Source: Borrelia sp. A-FGy1 (GTDB lineage Bacteria; Spirochaetota; Spirochaetia; Borreliales; Borreliaceae). Taken from it: a stretch of DNA of 64,000 bases. Location of the stretch: contig NZ_CP043682.1 of the NCBI RefSeq assembly GCF_014084025.1, positions 835,582 through 899,581 on the forward strand. The letters run 5' to 3'. Under the pieces are notes generated by a model. That model ran no database searches. It saw nothing but the letters and a program-made list of their open reading frames with translations, and was not told the origin of the DNA. Position numbers and translations under genes: made by a program. Below, in pieces: positions 1 through 9,400 of this stretch; within the stretch, counting starts at the first letter, position 1, and each line of letters starts with the position of its first letter.

Positions 1-835
1 AACAAAGCTTTCAAAGAATATTAATTTACATGTAATAGCAAGAGCTACTCCTGGCGCTAGTGGTGCTGATCTTGCAAATTTAATTAATGAAGGAGCTTTA
101 ATTGCTGCTAGAAATAACCAATCTGAAATTTTGATGAAAGATTTGGAAGAAGCCAGGGATAAAATATTAATGGGTGTTGCTAAAAAATCTATGACTATTA
201 CTGATAGGCAAAAGCTTGAAACGGCTTATCATGAAGCAGGGCATGCGCTGCTTCATTATTATCTTGAGCATGCAGATCCTCTTCATAAGGTCACTATCAT
301 TCCTAGAGGTAGAGCGCTTGGAGTAGCTTTTTCTCTTCCTAAAGAAGACAGACTTTCAATAAATAAAAATCAAGTTCTTGACAAGATTAAGATATGCTAT
401 GGTGGTTATGCTAGTGAGCAGATTAATTTAGGATTTACTACGGCTGGTGTTCAGAATGATTTAATGCAGGCTACTAGTCTGGCAAAAAGAATGGTTACAG
501 AATGGGGGATGGGAGAAGATGTGGGTCCAATATTTTTAGTGGATGATGACGCGCCTATTTTCCTTCCAAAAGAATTTTCTAAGTCAAAAGCATATTCTGA
601 AAACACTGCGGATAGGGTAGACAGAGAAGTTAAGAGAATTTTAGAGGAGTGTTTAAAAGAGGCTTCAGATATTCTGATTAAACATAAAGATCAGTTAGTT
701 AAGCTTGCAGAAGCTTTGGTTTTAAGAGAAACTTTGACAGATAGGGAAGTAAGAGAGCTTTTGGGATTTGATTTGGTTGAAGATGAATATGAAAAAAGCT
801 TAGAAGAGACTAAACTTGATATAGTGAATGTATAA
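1..835 (+). CDS. ftsH: FtsH membrane zinc metalloprotease, C-terminal part (5' end outside window)
   Basis: ATP-dependent AAA+ zinc protease of the inner membrane that degrades misassembled membrane proteins and some regulators. The reading frame is already open at base 2, so this is the 3' part of a longer gene; the first ATG at 131 is internal. The zinc-binding HEAGH lies at bases 230-244, within the typical AYHEAGHAL context. Residues encoded before it (ARATPGASGADLANLINEGA) match the end of the AAA domain of FtsH. The AAA Walker motifs and membrane segments must lie upstream of the window. The next gene follows after 19 bases, so co-transcription is likely. Confidence 0.95.
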   Translation, partial: TKLSKNINLHVIARATPGASGADLANLINEGALIAARNNQSEILMKDLEEARDKILMGVAKKSMTITDRQKLETAYHEAGHALLHYYLEHADPLHKVTIIPRGRALGVAFSLPKEDRLSINKNQVLDKIKICYGGYASEQINLGFTTAGVQNDLMQATSLAKRMVTEWGMGEDVGPIFLVDDDAPIFLPKEFSKSKAYSENTADRVDREVKRILEECLKEASDILIKHKDQLVKLAEALVLRETLTDREVRELLGFDLVEDEYEKSLEETKLDIVNV

Positions 836-854
836 ATAAGATTTTAGGGGTGAT

Positions 855-2330
855 ATGAGTTTCTTGAAGATTTTTTTTCTATTTTCTTTAATAAACTTGA
901 ATGCTGCTTTAAGTAAAGGAGATTGGGATATATCAAAGATTCTTCTTAATGAGGCTAAGAATTTTGCAGATACTCAGAGAGGAATGGATATGATATATGG
1001 TTCACTTGATTTTAATCTAAATAATTCAGATGCTCTTTATGAGCTTTCGTTGAGTGATGATATTTTATTGTTAGATAGAATTTATTTATTGCAATCTGCA
1101 ATGGAAATTAATAAATTTGAATCTGTAAAAACTAAAGATTTATATTATCAATATTTTTCATTGATTTTAAGGCAAAACGAGGATATTTCTAAGAATAGAG
1201 AAATTATTTTTTTGTATGATAGATTAGATAATGATTTAAAGAATGATAGAGACTTAATTTATATGAGACTTGAGGCTTCAAGTAGACTGGGAGAATTTGA
1301 TGAGAATTTTGATAGAATCCTAACGAATTCTTTTGCAATATATAGTGATGATTTTAGATTTTTTAAATGGTTTTTAAAGGAAAATAAATTTTTTCCAAGT
1401 ATTTTTAGTAAACTTAAACTGAAAGAAGATTCTTTTTTTGATAGTGATAATATTGATTACATATGTAAAAATGTGGATTTAAATGAATCTAATTCTGTTG
1501 CTTTATTTTCTCTTTTAAAAAATAGGAGTAAAAAATTAAATGGGGTTCAGAGTATTTACCTATTAAAATATAAATTACTAACCCCTGATGAGGCTTGTAC
1601 CTTTTTTAAAGAAAATCCTCCAAAAAATATAGGTGAATATAAAATGTTTTACGATCTTTTGGGGGATCCTGAGATAAGGAAAGAATTTATAAGTTATTAT
1701 CAAAATTTATCCGGTATGTTTTTTATAAACGATAAAAATAGTGCTGCGGTTTTTGATAATGGAGTTTTGGTAGGTTTTTTTTCAAAAATAGTAGATTATT
1801 CTTCAAATTGTAACAAAGAGGATAAATTTTTTAATAAAGTTTATTTTAAAAATAAAGCTCCTGTATATTATGAAAATAGTTTACTTTGTTATAAAGTTAT
1901 ATATTCTACTTATCCTTATGTGAGTATGATTGAGTTTGATTATTCCGATAAAAAAGAAATATATACTTTTGCTTTAAATTCCTTTAAGTATGAAATTTTT
2001 AGTAATTTTATCTATAAATTTGATTATGTGGGGATTAATGAGTTTTTGGTGTCTGATATTTTAGACATTTTTCTTCCTAGTATTTTGAATTTAAAACTTA
2101 ATAAAGTTTCTCTATTAAGTTTTAAAGAAAATTTAATAGAGAAACAAATATTGAATATGGGTGAAGTTGTTGAAATTAGGCATTATCGTTTTGGGAACTT
2201 GAATTCTATTTATAAGAAAGTTAACAGATCTAGGAGATTTAACTATGTTGAAGTTTATGATGGAGGAAATATAAAAGCTAAAAGAGTTATCCTAGATGAT
2301 AGTGATGATATATACCATGATATTAATTAG
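855..2330 (+). CDS. Conserved Borrelia secreted protein of unknown function (about BB0790)
   Basis: I do not recognise a function. The 491-residue product starts with a hydrophobic segment (about residues 3-18) ending near NAALS, which looks like a signal peptide. There is no cysteine there, so it is not an obvious lipoprotein. The first half is helical and contains TPR-like stretches (for example LSDDILLLDRIYLLQSAMEI); the second half looks more beta-rich. The start is supported by AGGGGTGA at 846-853. It lies 19 bases after ftsH and 16 bases before the protease lipoprotein, so the three probably form one transcription unit. A periplasmic or membrane-associated role is inference only. Confidence 0.75.
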   Translation: MSFLKIFFLFSLINLNAALSKGDWDISKILLNEAKNFADTQRGMDMIYGSLDFNLNNSDALYELSLSDDILLLDRIYLLQSAMEINKFESVKTKDLYYQYFSLILRQNEDISKNREIIFLYDRLDNDLKNDRDLIYMRLEASSRLGEFDENFDRILTNSFAIYSDDFRFFKWFLKENKFFPSIFSKLKLKEDSFFDSDNIDYICKNVDLNESNSVALFSLLKNRSKKLNGVQSIYLLKYKLLTPDEACTFFKENPPKNIGEYKMFYDLLGDPEIRKEFISYYQNLSGMFFINDKNSAAVFDNGVLVGFFSKIVDYSSNCNKEDKFFNKVYFKNKAPVYYENSLLCYKVIYSTYPYVSMIEFDYSDKKEIYTFALNSFKYEIFSNFIYKFDYVGINEFLVSDILDIFLPSILNLKLNKVSLLSFKENLIEKQILNMGEVVEIRHYRFGNLNSIYKKVNRSRRFNYVEVYDGGNIKAKRVILDDSDDIYHDIN

Positions 2331-2346
2331 CTTTTAGGTATTATTG

Positions 2347-3984
2347 ATGCATAAAAAATTTTTTTTTATTTTTATATTGATTTTTTCATGCAAAACGCTA
2401 AGTGAAATAGATCAAAAGGAAATTTATTACATTCCTTCTAAGAATATAGGCAGTTATATTGAAAATAATAATTTTGAAATTGCTATTTCAAGTTTTTATA
2501 ATTTGAAAAATAATGGATTTAAAATTGATCAAAATTACATAGATTTGAGGAATAAAGCTTTATCTGAAATTCAAAATCAATATTTAAGTCTTTATCAAAA
2601 AAAAGAGTATGATAAGGCACTTTCTAAGCTTGAGACCTTAAATTTATTTGGAATTATGCTTCAGGAATGTAAGGAGCAATTAATCTTAAATCATCTTAAA
2701 AATTTAAAAAGTCAGGATCCAATGCTTGCAAGTTTTTTTGCAAAGTATTATTTATTTGATAATAATTTTACCTCTATAAATAATTTTATTATTAATCAAA
2801 AACCTCCATCAAGAAATGTATTACTTGATACATCTGTTTTAACAGTTTGGGTCAATATGGGCACTAAATTGGAAAATGGAAATAGAGCGCCAAATATTTC
2901 TTTAGGGACAGCCTTTGTTATTGATAAACTTAAGGGATATGCTTTAACTAATTATCATGTAATTAGTTCTCAAGTCGATAAAGATTATAAGGGAATCTCA
3001 AATCTTTATGTTAGACTTCCAAAGGGTAAGGGAGAAAAACTTCCTGCAAAAGTAATTTCTTATTCTCAGGAGATGGATCTTGCTTTAATTAAGGTTCCTT
3101 TTAAAGTAAAAAATCAGTTTGAATTAAATTATTCTTCAAATATTAATATAGGAGATAAAATCTATGCAATGGGCTCTCCTATGGGGTTTGAGAAAACTAT
3201 TACTTCAGGAATAATATCTGGAAAGAATAGGGAATTATTGCCTGTTGGTGATTCTTATCAGATTGATGCTGCTATTAATCAGGGAAATTCTGGTGGGCCT
3301 GTTATAAATGAAGATGGAGAATTTATTGGGCTTACATTCGCTGGAATTTTACATTCTCAAGGCCTTAATTTCGTTATACCTTCAAAATGGGTTTTAAAAG
3401 TTTTACCCTTTATGTATGAAGGTGGAGATTTAAAAAATCGTTGGTTGGGATTTATATTCTCTGAAAGTTTAGGAAATATGGAAGTATCATATGTGGTGCC
3501 TAATTCTCCTGCAGATATTGGTGGCATGAGGAGCGGAGATTCTATTATTGGTGTTGATTCTTTAAAATTTGAAAACCTAAGAGAACTTCAATATTATATC
3601 TTGCAAAGAAAATCTATGGTAAAAATTTTGTATAAGAGAGATAATAAAAACTATGAAAGCTATCTTTACCCGCAGAATAGACCAGATAATGTCATTGATA
3701 GTATTTTAAAAGTAGATTCTTTAAAAAATTTAATGGGAGCTTTTTTGGGTTTAAGTTTAAATTTAGTTTCTGGGAGAGAATATAGGGTTACTAAAGTGTT
3801 TTCCAATAGAATCGGGAGCGAACTTAATTTTAAAGTGAATGATGAGATTTTTATTTATGATTTTAAATATCTTAAAAAAAAGAGAGTATTTGTCTTTTTG
3901 CTTTATACTAAAAAGCTATTTTCAGGGTATGTAGGAGCTCCTTTACAGCTTATTATTCCATTTGATTCTGTTGCATTTGTATAA
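2347..3984 (+). CDS. Trypsin-like (S1C/HtrA-type) serine protease lipoprotein with PDZ domain
   Basis: A 545-residue lipoprotein protease. The N-terminus is a short basic hydrophobic signal ending in LIFSC (Cys15), a spirochaetal lipobox. Residues about 30-160 are helical and TPR-like. The protease domain has a complete catalytic triad: His204 in LTNYHVI, Asp244 in MDLALIK and Ser315 in QGNSGGPV. A PDZ-like domain follows (about 365-450, with SPADIGGMRSGDSIIGV), then a second less clear PDZ-like region. The in-frame TTG at 2344 is possible, but ATG 2347 has better spacing from AGG at 2336-2338. Unlike classical DegP/HtrA it would be lipid-anchored and carries a helical N-terminal extension. 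Substrates are unknown. Confidence 0.85.
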   Translation: MHKKFFFIFILIFSCKTLSEIDQKEIYYIPSKNIGSYIENNNFEIAISSFYNLKNNGFKIDQNYIDLRNKALSEIQNQYLSLYQKKEYDKALSKLETLNLFGIMLQECKEQLILNHLKNLKSQDPMLASFFAKYYLFDNNFTSINNFIINQKPPSRNVLLDTSVLTVWVNMGTKLENGNRAPNISLGTAFVIDKLKGYALTNYHVISSQVDKDYKGISNLYVRLPKGKGEKLPAKVISYSQEMDLALIKVPFKVKNQFELNYSSNINIGDKIYAMGSPMGFEKTITSGIISGKNRELLPVGDSYQIDAAINQGNSGGPVINEDGEFIGLTFAGILHSQGLNFVIPSKWVLKVLPFMYEGGDLKNRWLGFIFSESLGNMEVSYVVPNSPADIGGMRSGDSIIGVDSLKFENLRELQYYILQRKSMVKILYKRDNKNYESYLYPQNRPDNVIDSILKVDSLKNLMGAFLGLSLNLVSGREYRVTKVFSNRIGSELNFKVNDEIFIYDFKYLKKKRVFVFLLYTKKLFSGYVGAPLQLIIPFDSVAFV

Positions 3985-4012
3985 AAATCTTTTAAAGTAG
4001 TTGGTATATCAT

Positions 4013-5098
4013 ATGAATTTTTATTTAAATTTTGCTAATGGAAATATAGAGTCCAAGCTGGATAATATGGTATCTATTAATCATTTTAATTTTAAAGATA
4101 ACTTAAATTTAATTCTTATAATTGGACCTATGGGTAGTGGAAAGACAGAATATGCGGCCAAGATATATAAAGATTCTCTTATTATTAAGAATAAATCTTT
4201 AAAAATTTTAGATTCTATAACTAAAGGCAATAGGAATAGAGCTAATGTATTTTTTATTAGAAATATTCTTGATAAAAAAAGATTTAAAGATTATCCGGAA
4301 AATGTGATTCCTTATAGAAGAGGAGGTAGTGATAAAATTATCGGAGTTGGATTTGCGGGCAATTCTTTTGATGTTGAAAAAATAATAGAAGAAAATCCTT
4401 GTTATGGAACTTTTATTATTGATGAAACTTGTTTTTATGATGAACGCTTGGTTTTTATTTTAAATAAGCTTGCGTTAAATTCAAATATTTTATTTGTATT
4501 ACCTACCTTACTCTATAATTTCAGAAAAGAAATTTTTAATAATACTGCTAAACTTTTAATAGAATATTCAGACAAAATTTGTCGTCTTGGTGCTTATTGT
4601 GAGCATTCTAATTGTATGGATGAATCTTTTTTAACTTATAGATATTATTTTTATAGAGGGCAAGAAATAGCTGCACCTTATTTTGATCCTTTGTTGATTG
4701 TTGGAGGAGATGAAGCTGTTGAATCTGCTATTTATCCAAATTATGCTACAAGGTGTGCTAGACATCATTATCTTGTAGGTAGAGAATATTTTTTCACCAT
4801 TCTTAAACCTTTTGCGTTGCTATATTCTAAAGGAGATAAAAAATTATTTGAGATGGAGATAATGTGCTTAAATGGTGGTAAATACAACTCAAATTTTGAA
4901 AGTTCTCTTTTAATTGAGTCTAAGGGGAAGTATGAAGTTGATGAGGTTTTAAAAAAGTTATTGGACTTGCCTTTTTTGGCAGAAAGAGCTCTAATTACGC
5001 TTTCATCTGAATATAATATACTTAATGAAGCTGATTTTAAAGAGCTTGTTAATAAATTCTCTCTTAGTAAAGAGTATATCCAAAAGATATTTGTTTAA
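4013..5098 (+). CDS. tdk: Thymidine kinase (TK1 type)
   Basis: Phosphorylates thymidine to dTMP for salvage, in step with the nearby tmk. Near the N-terminus is a P-loop, GPMGSGKTE. The motif IIDETCFYDERL occupies the place of the TK1 DEAQFF signature. Cysteines in AYCEHSNC and ATRCARHH fit the TK1 zinc site. At about 361 residues it is far longer than the usual 190-220, with an N-terminal extension and roughly 100 extra C-terminal residues. ATG 4013 is preferred; TTG 4001 is in frame and neither has a strong ribosome binding site. Assignment rests on these motifs and on my memory of tdk at this locus. Confidence 0.8.
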   Translation: MNFYLNFANGNIESKLDNMVSINHFNFKDNLNLILIIGPMGSGKTEYAAKIYKDSLIIKNKSLKILDSITKGNRNRANVFFIRNILDKKRFKDYPENVIPYRRGGSDKIIGVGFAGNSFDVEKIIEENPCYGTFIIDETCFYDERLVFILNKLALNSNILFVLPTLLYNFRKEIFNNTAKLLIEYSDKICRLGAYCEHSNCMDESFLTYRYYFYRGQEIAAPYFDPLLIVGGDEAVESAIYPNYATRCARHHYLVGREYFFTILKPFALLYSKGDKKLFEMEIMCLNGGKYNSNFESSLLIESKGKYEVDEVLKKLLDLPFLAERALITLSSEYNILNEADFKELVNKFSLSKEYIQKIFV

Positions 5099-5118
5099 AA
5101 ATTTAAAGACGGATATAA

Positions 5119-5128
5119 GGGGGGGGGG
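5119..5128. repeat. Homopolymer of ten G residues in the tdk/5144 convergent gap
   Basis: Ten consecutive G bases in an otherwise very A+T-rich sequence, 20 bases after the tdk stop and 15 bases before the end of the minus-strand gene. It lies outside both coding regions, in the overlap of the two 3' untranslated regions. Such a tract is prone to slipped-strand length change. Confidence 0.9.
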
Positions 5129-5143
5129 AGACTTTGAAACATA

Positions 5144-5761
5144 TTAATAGTAATTTGGATTTTTGATGAAAAAATCCTTTGTTTTTTCAATGCGTATTAG
5201 TTCCTTTTCAATTATATTGTAGTAGTCAAGTTCTTTATTTTCAATTCTGTAATATTCGTCTTCCCAATTTGTTATTCCATCATTTTTTATTGTAGTAGAT
5301 TTATATTTTTTTAATTTTTTATGGTGTGTTAAAGCTTTTGTATAATAACTTGAAGCTATTTTATAAAAATTTGTAGCTTTATTTAAGTTTTCAAGAATCC
5401 CATCTCTTTTTGAAGTTTTGTAAAAATATACATATCTTGTATCAAATAAATCTCCTAAATATAGATGTTGTTTAACAAGGAGTAAATTTACATGCATTTT
5501 AAATAGGAGTTTATATTTATCCCATTCTTCTTTTGTTTCTACTTTTGTTAAAGAATACTTTGGATTTCCAAATGGGAACTTTAATGCATTTTTTAAAAAA
5601 AATATATTCCTTGTAAAATTTTGAGGTTTTCTTTTCATTTGTGCATTGAAAATGACATACCATTGCTCAGCATAGAAAAATTTTGATGATGCATTTGCAT
5701 TGATTGTCAAAAACATTAAAAGTATAAATAAACTTAAGGTAAGAAAACTTCTGTGGTTCAT
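5144..5761 (-). CDS. Small secreted protein of unknown function (about BB0792)
   Basis: A 205-residue protein with a clear signal peptide: MNHRSF, then a hydrophobic stretch to about residue 22, and ANA-SS as a likely signal peptidase I site. The mature part is basic and helical, with repeated Tyr and Lys (FYKIASSYYTKALTHHKKLKKYK), loosely TPR-like. I do not recognise a family. It starts 31 bases after the thymidylate kinase stop on the same strand, so the two are probably one operon. A periplasmic location is inferred from the signal peptide. Confidence 0.7.
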   Translation of the reverse strand: MNHRSFLTLSLFILLMFLTINANASSKFFYAEQWYVIFNAQMKRKPQNFTRNIFFLKNALKFPFGNPKYSLTKVETKEEWDKYKLLFKMHVNLLLVKQHLYLGDLFDTRYVYFYKTSKRDGILENLNKATNFYKIASSYYTKALTHHKKLKKYKSTTIKNDGITNWEDEYYRIENKELDYYNIIEKELIRIEKTKDFFIKNPNYY

Positions 5762-5792
5762 TAAAATTTATATCCTTTTTATTTTAATTATA

Positions 5793-6401
5793 TTAAAATT
5801 TTATTAAATTAAAGATTTTTTTTGTACTTATTTCCAAATCCTCTTCATTTGAATTTTCAATGTAAACTATATCAAGTAAATGTTCAAAATTTTTTAGAAC
5901 TTCTATGTATCTGGAATAGATCTTTTTAAGCTTTTTTGCTTCAAGTTCAAAAAGGTCAAATTGTTTTCTATTTTTTTGAATACGTTTATATGCAATATTA
6001 GGCTCTGTTTTTATAAAAAAAAGTTTTTCAGGAAGCGGGAAATCTTCATTAAGCTTAATTCCTAATTCTCCTTGATATGCTATAGAAGAGAATAAATATC
6101 TATCAGTTATTACTTTTATTTCGGATTTATTTAATATCTCTATTATCCCATTTTTTGGATGATAGAGATGCTCGTACCTATCTGCTGCGTATAGGTGTGC
6201 TAATGATGCTTTTTGTAGAGGATTTTTGAAATTAGTTAATTGTTTTTTTATAAATTTCCCAATTATTCCTTCTGAGGGTTCTTTTGTAAAATAATATTTT
6301 AACTTGTTGTCACAAAGTTTTTGTAATTTTTGAATTGTAGCTGTTTTTCCACTTCCATCTATACCTTCTATACAATAGAAATTTTTTAGAATTTTATTCA
6401 C
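5793..6401 (-). CDS. tmk: Thymidylate kinase
   Basis: Converts dTMP to dTDP, the step after thymidine kinase or thymidylate synthase. The 202-residue length is normal for the family. The P-loop is GIDGSGKTAT (residues about 13-22), the DRY motif is in TDRYLFSSIAYQGE, and a lid-like region follows (YKRIQKNRKQFDLFE). Translation starts at GTG (6401), supported by AAGGAG nine bases upstream on the minus strand. Divergent from tamB with a 72-base gap that must hold promoters for both directions. Confidence 0.92.
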   Translation of the reverse strand: MNKILKNFYCIEGIDGSGKTATIQKLQKLCDNKLKYYFTKEPSEGIIGKFIKKQLTNFKNPLQKASLAHLYAADRYEHLYHPKNGIIEILNKSEIKVITDRYLFSSIAYQGELGIKLNEDFPLPEKLFFIKTEPNIAYKRIQKNRKQFDLFELEAKKLKKIYSRYIEVLKNFEHLLDIVYIENSNEEDLEISTKKIFNLIKF

Positions 6402-6453
6402 AAAAATTGTCTCCTTAAATATTTTAAAGCAAATATATGCTAGTGAATTATTA

Positions 6454-6459
6454 TATAAT
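6454..6459 (+). promoter_or_regulatory. Possible -10 box for the tamB-bamA-skp unit
   Basis: TATAAT lies 14 bases before the tamB ATG, but I see no convincing -35 at 16-18 bases upstream. The tamB start also lacks a clear Shine-Dalgarno sequence, so the leader would be very short. The gap is extremely A+T-rich, so a chance match is likely. Confidence 0.35.
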
Positions 6460-6473
6460 ATGCATATAAATAT

Positions 6474-9400
6474 ATGAATTTATTTTTTACTAGAAGTAAG
6501 GTTTCTTTAGTATTTTTTTTCTCAGTTATAACTTTTATATCAATTCTTATAATTTTTATTTTGTTTATACAAGTTCAGGTTTATTCTGTAAGATTTTTGG
6601 TGATACGTTATCTTGAATTGAAATCTGGATTTAAAATAAAGTATGAGCAAATTGCGCCTTATTTTTTCTCTTCAATAAAAATAGATAATTTAGAATTAAG
6701 TTTAAATGACCAAGACAAAATATTGATGAATACAGTTAAGATAAATTTGGATTTATTTAAACTGATATTAGGAGATAAAAATATTATTTTAAATGTTTTT
6801 GTGAAAGGCAGTAACCTAAATTTTGATTTCAATGATTTAAATCTTTTGAAGACTTCAAGTTCGAGTTCTAATAATTTTAAGTTAAATAGTTATGAAATTA
6901 TCGGCAAAATTTCTAATTATCTAGATAAACTTCATATTAATATGGAAGACATTAATATTAATCTTAAATTAAGCTCAGATAAATTATTAAAATTTCAGGT
7001 TAGAAGTTTTGCATTAAAAACAATAGATGATGATTTTTTATATAGTTCTATTGTTGATTTTGATTCTTTTTCAAATTTAAAAGAAGGTATTATTAATGAT
7101 AGTTATTTTAACTCGACATTTTATTTTGAAGGTAAATTTAAAAAGGATCTTGAAGATGGATATGTTAATATCAGTTTTTTGGAATTTAATACAAGTTATT
7201 TTTCTTTGCTTGATCAGGGTTTTCAAATAAATTATTCAAAGGGAAATCTTGAAGTATTTAATCTTAGAAGAGAAAATTTGGATTTTAATTTAAGTTATGA
7301 TGCTAATAAAAAATTTTTAAGATTAGATGCTTTATTTTTTGATGTTAATCTTTTATCTTGGGTAAGATTTAATAAAAGTTTTGATGTTTATAGAGATTAT
7401 TTTGATATAAATTTGAATGGGCAATTAGCACTTTCTTATAATTTAAAGGATGAAGATTTAAGATATGCATTTTTATTAAATTCATTTTTGCAAGATATTA
7501 CAGTAAATAAAGAAATTCAGGGGATAAGAATACAACTTAAGGGTAATGATAGGTTCATAAATATACAAGATGCTTTTTTAAAACTTAAGCGAGGCTTTAT
7601 TAACTATAAGGGATACTATTCTTTGGAAGATTTATTGCCAATAGGAAGACTTGATTTTAGGTCCGCAAGAATACTAAACTTTAGAGATATTAATGGTCAT
7701 TTAGATTTTAGTGAAAAACAGAAAGATTTTTTTGTAAAGTCTGATAATTTTAGAATTGGTAATCTTAAAATTCAAAATTTAAATCTTAAAACACATTTCT
7801 CTCAAAATAAAACTTATGTTAATTATTTAATAAATTTTAAAAATAATAGTTCTCAAATTTTATTAAAAGGAAATTTTGATAAGGAAAATTTTAAATTTAA
7901 TTTGGACATTAAGGAATTCCCTTTGTTTTTCGTAAATGATTTCCTCCCAGAATCTGTGATTACTAATTTTATTCCTGAGCATTTATTATCGGGTAAGTAT
8001 TTGAATTTAGCTTCGGATTTTTATTTAAATACTCTTGATTATGCTAAGATTAGGTTGGATAGATTTAATTTTTCTATTGCTTCAAAATTAGATGATTTTA
8101 ATTTAATGTTTAATGCTAGTGGAGAGAAAAATATTTATAAGGTCAGAAATTTTAAATATAAAAGTGGAGATTATAATATAAATTCTATTTTTTTAATATA
8201 TTTGTTTGATGATAGATTGAAGATTTCTACAAATTTTAGTTATTTAAACAGAAATTATCCTTTCTATCTTGAGCTTAATTTTAAAGATAATCATGTCGAT
8301 CTTGAATTTACTCCTAAGGCGAGAGCTAGTTTAAATTATTCTAATTCAATGATAATTTATACTTTAAATGTTGATAATTTTTGTTTTCATAATAAAGATT
8401 CTGATATTTTGTTAAATATTATTTCTTATGGAAATTATGAGAAAATTAATAATGATTTAAGTGTTACAATCAATAAATTTAGAGTAGATAGGATTTCAGA
8501 TGCTCCAGCTTATAATCTTAATTTTAGTTTTGAGGGCTTATACAAAAATAAAGAAATTAATCTTTTAAATATTAAATTTGTAAATAAGTATTCAAGTTTA
8601 CAAGGACAGGGACATTTTAATTTAAATGATAAGCTTATTGGTGAAATAAACTTATTTTCAAATTTGAGCTCGGAGCGCTATTTTCTAGGTGTTAATTCTA
8701 ATGAAGATGGCAATTATGTTTTGGGTAGGTTTCAGGGATTAAATTTTGATAATTTAAGATTTTTTTCATTCTTAAGTGGTAAAGCTAATGGAAACTTTAT
8801 CCTTAATTTTAAAGATAATGATTTATTTAATTATTCTCTTAATGCATATCTTGAAACAGATGGACTTTCTTTAATGGGTATCCCTACATATTTTTCTTTT
8901 AAATTAGGATTAGTTGATAATAGCCTTAATGTCTATGACATAAAGGTAAAACAGCATAAAAGAGAAATTGTTACAGGTAGTTTTAGATATGATATTAAAG
9001 ATTTTATTGGAGTTTCTAATTTAAATATTGACAGTGATCTTTTCTCTTCAAGAGTAGAGGCAAGTTTTCAAAAATTTGAAAATAATGATGAAGATCTTGG
9101 AATTCTGAAAAGAGAAATTGATGGGGAAATTTCTTTTAGAGATGTAAAATACAAAGATAATAATATTTCTAATCTTACTATTGAATTTAAAAATAATCTT
9201 GAAAGATTTATTGCGGAATCAATTGAATATGATCTTTTTAATGTTTTATATGAATATGTTGATGGCAATTTTAACGTTAGACTTGGTGATTATTTGCCTC
9301 TTAGCTTTGAGGCAAGGGGTAAAATTTTGGAGAATAAAATTAATGGAAATATTAAAGATATTAAGTTTAATTCAGAGTTAATTACAAAAGATTTTTTAAA

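Noticed and set aside
131-835. ATG 131 as the start of ftsH
   Set aside because: The frame is open to base 2 and encodes FtsH AAA-domain sequence before the ATG, so the gene begins outside the window.
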